From positions 412,403 through 476,402 of the forward strand of contig NZ_NIBV01000001.1 in assembly GCF_002632585.1 (NCBI RefSeq): DNA of 64,000 bases. The letters run 5' to 3'. This DNA comes from Xenorhabdus szentirmaii DSM 16338. Its GTDB lineage: Bacteria > Pseudomonadota > Gammaproteobacteria > Enterobacterales > Enterobacteriaceae. Both the position numbers and the translations under genes were made by a program. Shown one piece after another: positions 37,174 through 45,973 of the stretch (its first letter is position 1; every line of letters begins with the position of its first letter). The notes beneath the pieces were generated by a model, which saw only the letters and a list, made by a program, of their open reading frames with translations, did not search any database and was not told where the DNA came from.

Positions 37174-39189
37174 ATGCTAAAAAGTGGATTGCGTTTTCTT
37201 TGCCGGGTAGGGGATTTGCCCGAAGAGACGTTTGCCGTGGCGGATTTTACCCTGCGGGAAGGGCTGTCTGACCTCTTCACCCTGAACCTGACACTGGTTC
37301 AGTCTTTACCTGACAACCCGTTTAAACCCAAGCCGGAAATCGATTTAACTGCGCTGTTGATGCAGGAAGCCGTGTTACAAATCTTCCACGGGGAATCTGA
37401 ACAACGCAAAATCACCGGGATTATTTCCCACGCTGACTGGTGCGGTACTGACGGTAACAAGACCCTGTATTCCTTCACCGTGCGCCCTTTCCTCTGGCGG
37501 CTGACGCTCAATCAGGACAGCCATATTTACCATCGCCAAAGTGTGCCGGATATCCTTAACTTGTTGTTGAAAAAACATTATGTCCGTGCCGATTCGCAAC
37601 TGGAAAATCCCCATCACAACCGGGAATACACCACCCAGAAACGGGAGTCGGACTATGCTTTTTTCTGCCGGCTGGCGGCCGAAGAGGGGATCAGTTTTTG
37701 GTTTGAAGATGAAACGCTGTTTTTCAGTGACAGCCATCTGGGGATGACGGCCAATCTACCGCTGCAATACCAGCCCCAGCCTGACACCGCCCACGGGCAG
37801 GATGTGATTTATCAGGTACGTCTTGGCGTCAGCATGGCACCCAAACGCAGTATTCACCGGGATTACAACCCGGACAGGCCACTTTCTCCGGTGTACCAAT
37901 TGGAGAGCAGCCCGGAATATCAGGCATTAGGCTCACTCACCCCCTACACCATTTACGAGAGCTACGGACGTTTCCAGCAGGAAGCAGAAGGCAAACCGTT
38001 CGTGAAATACCGCCATGAAGTGCTGAAAAACCAGACGCAACGGGGTAATGGGCAGAGCAATTGCATCAAACTGCAGCCGGGCAAAATCTTCGAAATCGAA
38101 AATCACCCCCATACCCCGCTCAATACCCGTTGGCAGGTTATTGAAATCAGCCATCATGGGCGTTGCCCACAGGCATTGGGCGATAACAGCGGCGAGGGCA
38201 CCACACTCAGCAACGATTTCAGCTTTATCGACGGTTTTGCCGACTGGCGACCGCCGTTTCATTACAAGCCACTGGCAGACGGTGATGAAAGCGCCACCGT
38301 TGTTGGGCCGGAAGGCGAAGAAATCTTCGTTAATAAAGATGGAGCCATCAAAGTGCATTTTCACTGGAACCGCTACGACAAGGCCGATGACAGTGCCTCC
38401 TGTTGGGTGCGTGTGACACAGGGTTGGAACGGCAATGGGTTTGGCTTTATGGCGATCCCACGCATCGGGCAGGAAGTGATAGTCTCTTATCTCAACGGCG
38501 ATATTGACCGGCCAATAGTGACGGGCTGTGCCTATAACGGCCTGAATCGCCCGCCACTGGATTTACCGTCTGCCAAAACCCGCACCACGTTTAAAACCAA
38601 AACCCACAAAGGCGACGGGTTTAACGAACTGCGTTTTGAGGATGCCAAAGGCAGTGAAGAAGTGTTTATTCATGCGCAAAAAGACATCAAAGCGCAGGTG
38701 CTCAATGATGAAACCCACAATGTAGGCCATAACCGGACACACCACATTAAAAATGACGCCCATTTACGCATTGATAATGAATATCGCGTACAGGCAGGCA
38801 ATGATATTTCGCTGTCAACCGGGCAAAAGCTCCATATCAAAGCCGACGATGCGCTGTTAACCCAAAGCGGCAATGAAATTCATTTGAGTTCTGGAACTAA
38901 AGTTGTGATTGATGCCGGTTCTGAATTGACCATTCAAGCCGCTGGTCATTTTCTGAAAATCGATGCGGGCGGGATCAGCAGCAGCTCTGCCGTTAATATG
39001 GGGAGTGGTTCACCGGGCAATGGTTCAGGTTGGGGCGGAAAATTGCCGGATATGTTAGATAAGTTGTCATCCATTAATGTGGCTCAAGCGGAAAAAGTGT
39101 CAGTCACCCCGCCAGAGAAAATTTGTATTAGTTGCTTGATGAAAGCTGCATTAGGCGGTTCTGCCATGGTTATCAGGGGGCAATCATGA
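37174..39189 (+). CDS. vgrG: Type VI secretion spike protein VgrG
   Basis: 671 residues. gp27-like N-terminal domain (about 1-380; RQSVPDILNLLLKKHY, YTTQKRESDYAFFCRLAAEE), gp5 OB-fold (about 400-470; GPEGEEIFVNKDGAIKVHFH, ASCWVRVTQGWNG, PRIGQEVIVSYLNGDIDRPI) and the beta-helix needle (KTKTHKGDGFNELRFED, then short repeats to about 620). The C-terminal tail of about 60 residues is Gly/Ser-rich and holds a short Cys pair, too short for a toxin domain, so effectors are loaded through the downstream adaptor. Its stop overlaps the adaptor start (ATGA). Confidence 0.92.
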   Translation: MLKSGLRFLCRVGDLPEETFAVADFTLREGLSDLFTLNLTLVQSLPDNPFKPKPEIDLTALLMQEAVLQIFHGESEQRKITGIISHADWCGTDGNKTLYSFTVRPFLWRLTLNQDSHIYHRQSVPDILNLLLKKHYVRADSQLENPHHNREYTTQKRESDYAFFCRLAAEEGISFWFEDETLFFSDSHLGMTANLPLQYQPQPDTAHGQDVIYQVRLGVSMAPKRSIHRDYNPDRPLSPVYQLESSPEYQALGSLTPYTIYESYGRFQQEAEGKPFVKYRHEVLKNQTQRGNGQSNCIKLQPGKIFEIENHPHTPLNTRWQVIEISHHGRCPQALGDNSGEGTTLSNDFSFIDGFADWRPPFHYKPLADGDESATVVGPEGEEIFVNKDGAIKVHFHWNRYDKADDSASCWVRVTQGWNGNGFGFMAIPRIGQEVIVSYLNGDIDRPIVTGCAYNGLNRPPLDLPSAKTRTTFKTKTHKGDGFNELRFEDAKGSEEVFIHAQKDIKAQVLNDETHNVGHNRTHHIKNDAHLRIDNEYRVQAGNDISLSTGQKLHIKADDALLTQSGNEIHLSSGTKVVIDAGSELTIQAAGHFLKIDAGGISSSSAVNMGSGSPGNGSGWGGKLPDMLDKLSSINVAQAEKVSVTPPEKICISCLMKAALGGSAMVIRGQS

Positions 39190-39683
39190 TTTCAGTGTCA
39201 CAGGAAGAATGGCAGAAATATCAAACAATGCACCCTAATATGAAAAGGTATGCGTTGGTTGATGGCTTACAGTATGAACGACTCTTTGATGAAGAATTAA
39301 CTTACCTTGCAGGGCTGAATAATCCGCTGTTTCGCCAATTTCCGGATTCTGAAATCGCCTTTGCCGGGCCGTGGTTATTTGACATTACTCACGATACGAT
39401 ATTAATGGAACGGTTCTTAACTTTGGAAAAAACTTTTCCTGCTGTTTCATGGGTGTATACGCCACAGTCGTTGGATGCACTGACCCGTCATTTCGAACCC
39501 TACTTGAACGTTCAATTGGAAAGCGGCGAAACAGCCCTGCTACGTTTTTACGATCCGCGCATTCTGCATCAAATCCCAGATATTTTTAGTCAGGAACAGC
39601 TAACCGCATTCACACAATCGATTGATGAATGGGAATATTGGCTGAATGATCAGTTTTATTCTGTGAAAGGAGCACAACGATGA
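39186..39683 (+). CDS. DUF4123-type T6SS effector adaptor
   Basis: 165 residues; ATG 39186 overlaps the vgrG stop, which I preferred to an upstream in-frame start lying inside vgrG. MKRYALVDGLQYERLFDEEL, GPWLFDI and ALLRFYDPRIL are the DUF4123 (Tap/TEC) signature regions. These adaptors load a specific effector onto VgrG or PAAR. Position directly between vgrG and the toxin supports this. Confidence 0.75.
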   Translation: MISVSQEEWQKYQTMHPNMKRYALVDGLQYERLFDEELTYLAGLNNPLFRQFPDSEIAFAGPWLFDITHDTILMERFLTLEKTFPAVSWVYTPQSLDALTRHFEPYLNVQLESGETALLRFYDPRILHQIPDIFSQEQLTAFTQSIDEWEYWLNDQFYSVKGAQR

Positions 39684-40024
39684 TAAAACTCAGTCAGGAA
39701 CAGGTCGGTAAATTTATCGATGCGGAAGATGAAGCTTATATCACCAACGTTCGAAAGCAAATTCAGTCAGAACATGCTGAATTAGTCAGAGATGAAAGCG
39801 AACAAAGCTTGCATAAACGGTTAAAAGAAGCGTATCTGGATTTGATTGATATGGGGTTTAAAGATGAGAAATTAATACGTTCTTACCTCTATCTTGTGGC
39901 ATTTAATCGTAATTATCACGCATCCCCTGAAATTAAAAACATGTTGAACGCAGGTGATAATCCAGAACAGCAATACCGTGATTACCTGCTAATACTAGAT
40001 AATTTAATGAAAAGGAAACATTAA
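39680..40024 (+). CDS. Small hypothetical protein of the T6SS module
   Basis: 114 residues, start overlapping the adaptor stop, AAGGAG upstream. Charged and helical (SEQSLHKRLKEAYLDLIDMG, RSYLYLVAFNRNYHASPEI). No domain recognised; by position it could be a co-adaptor or chaperone for the toxin that begins 2 bp later. Confidence 0.6.
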   Translation: MIKLSQEQVGKFIDAEDEAYITNVRKQIQSEHAELVRDESEQSLHKRLKEAYLDLIDMGFKDEKLIRSYLYLVAFNRNYHASPEIKNMLNAGDNPEQQYRDYLLILDNLMKRKH

Positions 40025-40025
40025 G

Positions 40026-40637
40026 ATGCCAGTACCTTTATTTTTTGCCGTCCCTGCAATTGCGGCAGCATTTGAATACACTTTAACTGCTATGGCTGGG
40101 ATAGCAATTGGAGTTGGTGTAGGAGTCGGTATCAATGAAGCCACAAAAGATAAGGAAGATGAAAAAGATAATGCTAAATCAGACACAGAAGTTATTACTT
40201 CATCTCGTACTAAATGTAAAGAATGCCCGGCTATAGGTAATGTCAGTCCTTATTGGGAAGTAGTTAGTATTTCAGCTATATCAACCATTTACCAGATTCA
40301 GATTTGTAATTCTGTATATGACGCTGCAACAAATCGTATTCAGGTTTGGAACTGCAAGGTTGTTCGTTTCGATGGTTGGAAACCTGAACAATGTCTGTTT
40401 CTTGAAGCTAAAGCTAAACATAAGCAATTTTTTAAAAATGGTACCCCTCAAGGATGGTGGGTGGGACATGAATCGATGCAAAATCAAGCACAGCGACAAC
40501 AAAATGTATGTATTTCATTCGAGGGTATTCCAAATTCTCATTGGCATTTTATGGAAGCTGAAATAGCTGCTTATTATTCCAATGTATTTTCTATCCATAC
40601 AAACATTAAAGTTTTTCACACACCATTCGTAGAGTAA
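40026..40637 (+). CDS. T6SS effector with Tox-REase-5 nuclease domain (TseT-like)
   Basis: 203 residues. N-terminal hydrophobic glycine-rich segment (about 8-38, AIAAAFEYTLTAMAGIAIGV), then a C-terminal nuclease domain: CKECPA, IYQIQICNSVYD, VVRFDGWKPEQCLFLEAKAK and SHWHFMEAEIAAYY. The D-x(n)-E-A-K core (FDG..LEAKAK) is the restriction-endonuclease active site of Tox-REase-5 toxins such as Pseudomonas TseT. The gene following it encodes an Imm52-like protein, the known partner of this toxin family. Predicted DNase delivered by the VgrG/PAAR spike. Confidence 0.82.
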   Translation: MPVPLFFAVPAIAAAFEYTLTAMAGIAIGVGVGVGINEATKDKEDEKDNAKSDTEVITSSRTKCKECPAIGNVSPYWEVVSISAISTIYQIQICNSVYDAATNRIQVWNCKVVRFDGWKPEQCLFLEAKAKHKQFFKNGTPQGWWVGHESMQNQAQRQQNVCISFEGIPNSHWHFMEAEIAAYYSNVFSIHTNIKVFHTPFVE

Positions 40638-40648
40638 TTGAGGAATAT

Positions 40649-41371
40649 ATGAATATCTCATCACTGGAAATAGAAGTATATTTTGATTGGAAAGAACAAT
40701 TAACACCTAAATTAATTTTTTCTGATTTATACCAAATAACTTCGCAACTTGATAGATTATTTGGACGCAATAAAACTTGGTATTTACCAGGGCATACACG
40801 TAAAGAGGCTATTCTGTATCCTGTTTTTGATGATCAAGCTCCAACAGATAAGGCGCTTTGTGAATTTGAATCGAGTTATAAGAAAAACTTTCCTTTTATT
40901 GGAAAGCAAATTTGGGATGGGGAATCTGATGATCTTTCATGTTCAATATTTTATCAAAATTACCGAGTGGAACAGTTGGGTAAAACAAAAATATCTTTGA
41001 ATTTAAATATTAAAGAGAGTGAGTTCCAGTTTCCACTATTAGTTGAATTTGTTAGGTTTCTTATTTCCAGTAGATGTTATTCTTACATTGCAGTTGAGGC
41101 AAATAGATATACAGCAAACAAAAAAAAGGTATTTCCTGATCGCTTAGGGGCTGGTTGTATGATTTATTTACCTACAGAAATTGATACAACTTCAGTTCCA
41201 ATGGCAACAGAACTTTTACCTATCCCTGATAAAGCAGGTAATGTGGGCACATTGATTATTGCCACAAAAGATATTTTTGATATAGACAATAAAGAACATA
41301 TCAATAAATCCAATGATATCGAAATCTGTTTGCGGGATTTACAGTTATTACCACTAATAGCAGAGATATAA
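40649..41371 (+). CDS. Imm52-like immunity protein
   Basis: 240 residues, 11 bp after the toxin gene with GAGG before the ATG. Features of Imm52: MNISSLEIEVYFDWKEQLTP, the FESSYKKNFPFIGKQIWDGE region and HYPHFV-like positions replaced by RLGAGCMIYLP. Imm52 proteins neutralise Tox-REase-5 nucleases. More AT-rich than vgrG, as is common for exchanged toxin-immunity pairs. Confidence 0.72.
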   Translation: MNISSLEIEVYFDWKEQLTPKLIFSDLYQITSQLDRLFGRNKTWYLPGHTRKEAILYPVFDDQAPTDKALCEFESSYKKNFPFIGKQIWDGESDDLSCSIFYQNYRVEQLGKTKISLNLNIKESEFQFPLLVEFVRFLISSRCYSYIAVEANRYTANKKKVFPDRLGAGCMIYLPTEIDTTSVPMATELLPIPDKAGNVGTLIIATKDIFDIDNKEHINKSNDIEICLRDLQLLPLIAEI

Positions 41372-41373
41372 CT

Positions 41374-41637
41374 ATGGCAGGCAAAGCGGTTATTCGATTA
41401 AACGACACAACAGATCATGGTGGTCAGGTTATTAGCGCTATTAATGATTATGTTTATCAAGGTATACCTATTGCCGCTAAGGGTGATTTAGTCGCCTGCC
41501 CAAAATGCAAAGGAACCTTTCCGATTGTCGAAGGGAGCAGTAATTTAAAATATCAAGGAAAAAACATTGCATTGGAAGGTATGCAAACCGCCTGTGGTGC
41601 AAAATTGATTGCCAGTCAGAACGGATTTTGCGCTTGA
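41374..41637 (+). CDS. PAAR-domain spike-tip protein
   Basis: 87 residues: GKAVIRLNDTTDHGGQVISA, IPIAAKGDLVACPKCKGTFP and a late CGAKLIAS. His and Cys residues fit the metal site of PAAR proteins, which cap the VgrG needle. Starts 2 bp after the immunity gene. No attached toxin domain. Confidence 0.85.
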   Translation: MAGKAVIRLNDTTDHGGQVISAINDYVYQGIPIAAKGDLVACPKCKGTFPIVEGSSNLKYQGKNIALEGMQTACGAKLIASQNGFCA

Positions 41638-41653
41638 TATCGTGTTGTTGTAG

Positions 41654-41683
41654 TCAGCTATGAGTTTATCAGCTCATAGCTGA
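41654..41683 (+). terminator. Hairpin after the PAAR gene
   Basis: TCAGCTATGAG (41654-41664) pairs with CTCATAGCTGA (41673-41683), an 11-bp perfect stem with an 8-base loop. No strong U-tract. Confidence 0.5.
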
Positions 41684-41725
41684 TGTTGAATTTATACAAT
41701 AAGTGCCGAAGAGAAATAAAATAAT

Positions 41726-42223
41726 ATGAATGACTCCTATTTAATGTTTGTACCTAAAGACCCTTCCTATATTCCAGAATCATCAGCAATGGATGCCACA
41801 ACCGATTATATAAATACACTGAGAAGAAAACCGGCGAGGCATTTTGCAGGGATACCTTATATTGAGCATTATGTTGGTGAAGATATAGAACTGTTTCATG
41901 GTATGGAACTTTTTAGAATACCTTCATGCCGATGCTGTAAAAGTAATATTACAGAATGGTGGAATGAAAAAATGGATTATATTTGGCATCAAGAATCAAG
42001 GCTGGGAAAAATCCATACAAAGTGGGCAGTCCCTTGTTGTGGACAAACACTGTCGCTTCCTGAGTTAGATTACCAGAACTGTGGCGCGTTCGGCTGCTAT
42101 GCTTTGATATGCAATGACAGAGAAATGGAACTTGTCCACACGGAAGAAGGATTGCAGTCAGTTATCAACACAGTTGAGAAGTTATTGAAAACTCCCGTCA
42201 ATATTGTCTGGCAATATATATAA
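41726..42223 (+). CDS. Unrecognised protein with paired cysteines at the T6SS end
   Basis: 165 residues. Two Cys pairs (PSCRCCKSN near residues 67-75 and PCCGQTLSLPEL near 109) look like a zinc ribbon; further Cys follow (NCGAFGCYALIC). It has no signal peptide. It sits after the PAAR gene and its terminator, so it may be a second effector-related or immunity gene. GAAGAGA lies upstream of the ATG. Confidence 0.55.
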   Translation: MNDSYLMFVPKDPSYIPESSAMDATTDYINTLRRKPARHFAGIPYIEHYVGEDIELFHGMELFRIPSCRCCKSNITEWWNEKMDYIWHQESRLGKIHTKWAVPCCGQTLSLPELDYQNCGAFGCYALICNDREMELVHTEEGLQSVINTVEKLLKTPVNIVWQYI

Positions 42224-42380
42224 TGGTGCTATTATCGAAGATTTTACGCTGGATTGGCAGAATCTAGAGCATCTTAGGTTTGAAATCCCAAATTAATTGC
42301 CAGTCAGGAAGATCTTCTTATTTCACCGAACATAAACATCTTGGCTTGTTTAACACGACACTGACGCGCTACGCTTGTCT

Positions 42381-42424
42381 TCCCTGATTTATCTGGTTAA
42401 TGTATTAGCCAGATAAATCAGGGA
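42381..42424. terminator. Strong 16-bp inverted repeat
   Basis: TCCCTGATTTATCTGG (42381-42396) is perfectly complementary to 42409-42424, loop 12 bases. It separates the T6SS module from the convergent primase gene. The rest of 42224-42530 holds nothing that I can identify. Confidence 0.6.
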
Positions 42425-42530
42425 TCTTGAAAAATACTATACCCGCCAGAAAAACCATTTTTATTTAACCCCCCACCCTATTAAAGAATTAGGGATAAAA
42501 CTGTTCACCTATAAATATTTTTATTTAAAT

Positions 42531-43611
42531 TCATTGGCTGGCACCCATCTGACATAAGGTCAGTTTTGACGATTCGCCATCATTGGGCTGAATCGCAGCT
42601 TTTTTCGTTATGGGTGCCGGTTGATAAAGCCCTTGAACAAACGTCAGCTTTGCCGTTTCTACACCGTGTTGTTGGCGGTAGTCGTCCCAATCGGCTTTAT
42701 GTTCTGTCGGCGGTAACGTGATCCAACCATTCACTGCAATAGCCGCTTTTTCTACCGAGATTTTACCAACATTCTTTTTGGGTTTGCCGTTTTTATCCCG
42801 TTCGTCCGGTTCGTGCCAGTCATTATCTGCGGCAATAATGATTTTTGTGTCCGGCCAGTACTCCCGAACGGCTTTTGCCACTGGGCATAAATTTCCCTCA
42901 TCCAGTGCCGCCAGAATCAGGCCATTATATAACTGGCTGACCGTCAGTGCAGTAGCGTAACCCTCGGTAATGATGACTGTGTCGGGATGTTCGCCCGGCT
43001 CAGACAGGGCGATAAATGCTCCTTTCTTTTGAGTACCAAACAGGTGTTTTCTTTTTCCACCCGGCCTGATAAGCAGCGCACCCGTGACTTTCTTGTCCAG
43101 TGTTGTTAGTGGCAACAATAAGGAGCCATCTTCAAGCAATTGCTGATTGGGGCATTGCAGCCCCTTTGCGCTCAGGTATGGCGAATGTCCGGTAACGGAT
43201 TTTGCCACCAGTGCCGCCACTTTTTCGGCAATTGGCCATGTTGTGTAAGTGGTTTCTCTGGCTGGCTTGGGTTCAGGTAAAGGCAATGCCAGTGTATTTG
43301 CGACGATTTTCGCCGCCTCAGTAATAGAAATTCCTTTGGTTCTTGCCACCAAATCCAGCCCATCACCATAGTTTGGGGTATCACACTGGCGGCAATGCCA
43401 GTTACCATGATGGTGATCATCAATAAAGTGAAAACGGTCAGTGCCGCCGCAGATCGGGCAGGCACCATGTTTGTCTTTTGCCGGGATATTGATGCCACAC
43501 GCAGGCAGCAGATTTTTTCACAGATTGGATCAGGTCGAGTGTTTTTTGACGCGTGGTCTTATCTGAAGATGTAAATTTAGGGTGAGTTTGGGTATGCTGT
43601 ATATCAGCCAT
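42531..43611 (-). pseudogene. P4-type primase (zinc finger plus TOPRIM), frameshifted
   Basis: Starts at ATG 43611 (GAGG upstream) with MADIQHTQTHPKFTSSDKTT and DLIQSVKK; the frame then shifts near 43517 and continues as LLPACGINIPAKDKHGACPI with CGGTDRFHFIDD and HCRQCD, the primase zinc finger. The TOPRIM part follows (LLIRPGGKRKHLF, VIITEGYATALTV, IIIAADND). The open remainder (43352-42531) lacks the zinc finger. Total length would be about 360 residues, the short form without a helicase domain. P4 primases start replication of satellite phages; this one is probably inactive. Confidence 0.75.
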
Positions 43612-43719
43612 CATCGTTACCTCAATTAACGGTTGTTGGTCAGACGCCCCGGTTGTGTTCGCGCACTCTGGGGCGTTGTTTTTTTATATTACGTGTTTTA
43701 TGTCATGTTCTTTTAGGTG

Positions 43720-43926
43720 TTATGCTGCCCGTGATCCTGCAATACGTTGTGCAATCCAATTATCAATTTCTGATTCAATAAACGCGACTGAACGAGAACC
43801 GAGTTTGACTTGTTTCGGAAACTCTCCATTGCTAATCAATTTGTAAATCCACGCCTTGCTATAACCCGTTCTACGTTGAACTTCCGGCAAACGAATAAGA
43901 TTTTCTTTCGGTGCTGTCATTGTCAT
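43720..43926 (-). CDS. AlpA-family transcriptional regulator
   Basis: 68 residues; start at ATG 43926 was chosen for AGGAG 7 nt upstream. LIRLPEVQRRTGYSKAWIYK, then GEFPKQVKLGSRSVAFIESE, is the excisionase-like MerR-type helix-turn-helix of AlpA. AlpA proteins activate integrase/excision genes in P4-like islands, and this one lies next to the integrase. Confidence 0.88.
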   Translation of the reverse strand: MTMTAPKENLIRLPEVQRRTGYSKAWIYKLISNGEFPKQVKLGSRSVAFIESEIDNWIAQRIAGSRAA

Positions 43927-44066
43927 ATTTTTTCTCCTGTTACCGAGTCCTTGAGCGCTCATCGTGGACGTTATTGGATGACAGGCGAATTATTGAAAAA
44001 ACCCCCTTAAATGAACAGTGTTAATTGTTTTTCTTACAATGAGAATTAATGGATTAAAAAAATGCA

Positions 44067-45341
44067 CTATCGGTTTTTACTGTCGCGCAGTGGTTTGGCG
44101 AAGTCATACGGTGTAATGGGTTTTTCCCGGTTGGCATCCAGATAATCCGCCCACCACTGCACCATCAGCCTCCGTTCGTCCAGATGTTTGGAGGTGTGAA
44201 TATAGGCTGCCCGGACGTTGTTTCGTTCGATATGGCTTAACTGGCGCTCGATCGCGTCATCACTCCACAGGCCGGATTCTCCCATCGCACCGCGTGCCAT
44301 TGTGCGGAATCCGTGGCCACAAACTTCTGTTTTAGTGTCATAGCCCATAGCACGCAAAGCATTATTTACGGTATTTTCACTCATGACTTTCTTTGGATCG
44401 TGATCGCCGGGGAACATCACTTCACTATCCCCACTCAATCCATGTAATTTTTCAATAAGTGATACAGCCTGGCGACTCAACGGCACAATATGTTCGGTTT
44501 TCATTTTCATACCACGCTGAGAATGCTTAACCCTTTCAATGGGTTTTCGTGTCGCCGGTATATGCCAAACAGCCCTTTCAAGATCGATTTCTTCCCAACG
44601 GGCAAACCTCATTTCACTGGAACGAACAAACGTTAATAAAGTTAGTTCTACCGCGATCTTAGTAAGTAAGCGCCCACGGTAACAAGAAAGACGAGTCAAA
44701 AACTCAGGTAGACACTCATTAGGTAGGGCAGGATGATGTTTAGATTTTACTGTGATGAGAGCGCCAGCCATATCATTGGCAGGGCTATATTCAAGAATGT
44801 CATTTTGGACTGCGTAACGCATGATGGCAGTTACACGCTGTTGTAAACGCTGAGCTACATCATGTTTACCATCAGTATCAACGGCTTTGATAGGAGTTAA
44901 CAGTTGGCTGGTTCGCAAAGTACGTACATCAAGAGCGCCAATATGGGGGAATATGTACTGTTCAAGGCTTCGCATAATCCGACCACTGTGATCTTCACTC
45001 CACCGTTTATTACTCGCGTGCCATTCGCGAGCAATATGCTCGAATGTAAATATTCCCTCTGATTCGGATTGTGCCTCTTTTTGTTCGGCTTTGGGATTAA
45101 TCCCTTGAGCAAGTAATTTCTTAGCTTCGTCTCGTTTGGCTCAGGCATCAGCTAAGGACACCGTCGGGTACACACCAAAAGCCAATCGATCTTCTTTTTT
45201 ATCTGTTGGACGGCGATATTTCATTCGCCAATATTTTGAACCGCGTGACGAGACGTCTAAATAGAGACCGCCGCCATCGGCGAGTTTGTAGGTTTTTTCT
45301 TTGGGTTTTGCAGTTTCGATTTGTCGTGCATTAAGTTTCAT
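44067..45341 (-). pseudogene. P4-type tyrosine integrase with one nonsense codon
   Basis: About 424 codons from ATG 45341 (or 45353). N-terminal arm-binding domain MKLNARQIETAKPKEKTYKL, then core-binding FTFEHIAREWHASNKRWSED and a catalytic domain with ELTLLTFVRSSEMRFARWEE (Arg), CGHGFRTMARGAM (H-x-x-R) and the Tyr in VRAAYIHT-SKHL. One in-frame TGA at 45141-45143 (SLADA then stop then AKRDEAKK) breaks it; homologues have Arg (CGA) there, so this is a single C-to-T change. It lies 166 bp from leuX in the standard arrangement of a P4-like island integrase. Confidence 0.88.
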
Positions 45342-45506
45342 TGTTAAGGGCATTCTCATAATCGAACGGTAAGAGCCCCGAATTATGGCCTTCGCTGCAT
45401 CTTGATTGCAACGGACTACAGTAGGCGTCAGGATAACGAAATATCTTGATTTGGTGGGATTTTTAGGGATTTTGTAGACTTGGGTAGACGTTAGTAAACT
45501 AACGAA

Positions 45507-45591
45507 TGGTGCCGAAGGCCGGACTCGAACCGGCACACCCGAAGGCGGTTGATTTTGAATCAACTGCGTCTACCGATTTCGCCACTTCGGC
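45507..45591 (-). tRNA. leuX: tRNA-Leu (CAA anticodon), leuX-type, island attachment site
   Basis: 85 nt including encoded CCA. The minus strand reads GCCGAAGTGGCGAAATCGGT, a D-loop, an anticodon arm GTTGA-TTCAAAA-TCAAC (anticodon CAA), a variable arm CCGCCTTCGGGT-type and the T arm GTTCGAG, ending GCCTTCGGCACCA. It matches E. coli leuX, a known integration hotspot. The gene is intact; its 3' end is the attachment core repeated at 4794 and 6909. Confidence 0.95.
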
Positions 45592-45842
45592 ACTGAAGGG
45601 TTCGGAGAACGGGGGCCATTATACCTGTCAGAAGATCATTCGCAACACTTATCCTTTCCAATCTTGTTTAAGTGATGAAAAAAAAGACATTCGCGCTGTT
45701 TTTTAACCAATCTCGTTCAAAACACAATCAATTCTACCCATAACCGGCCCTTATTACTTTCACACAATTCCTTCCGGCCAATAGACAACCTTCAAACTCC
45801 TTATATAATTCCAAACAATACAATGCAATGAGGTGAATTATC

Positions 45843-45929
45843 ATGACTATTATCAGCTGGATTTTTACAGGCATCCTAGTGGGTATCATTATCGGTGCCA
45901 TTATGGCAATGCTTAAGAAAAAGAAATAA
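45843..45929 (+). CDS. Predicted 28-residue single-pass membrane peptide
   Basis: MTIISWIFTGILVGIIIGAI followed by MAMLKKKK, stop at 45929. GAGG lies 9 nt before the ATG. One transmembrane helix with a basic C-terminus, the look of small toxins or membrane stress peptides, but I cannot name a family. Lies between leuX and ampH. Confidence 0.55.
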   Translation: MTIISWIFTGILVGIIIGAIMAMLKKKK

Positions 45930-45973
45930 CCACTTTTCCCTATTCGAACACGCCCTGATTGGTTAACCCAAAA

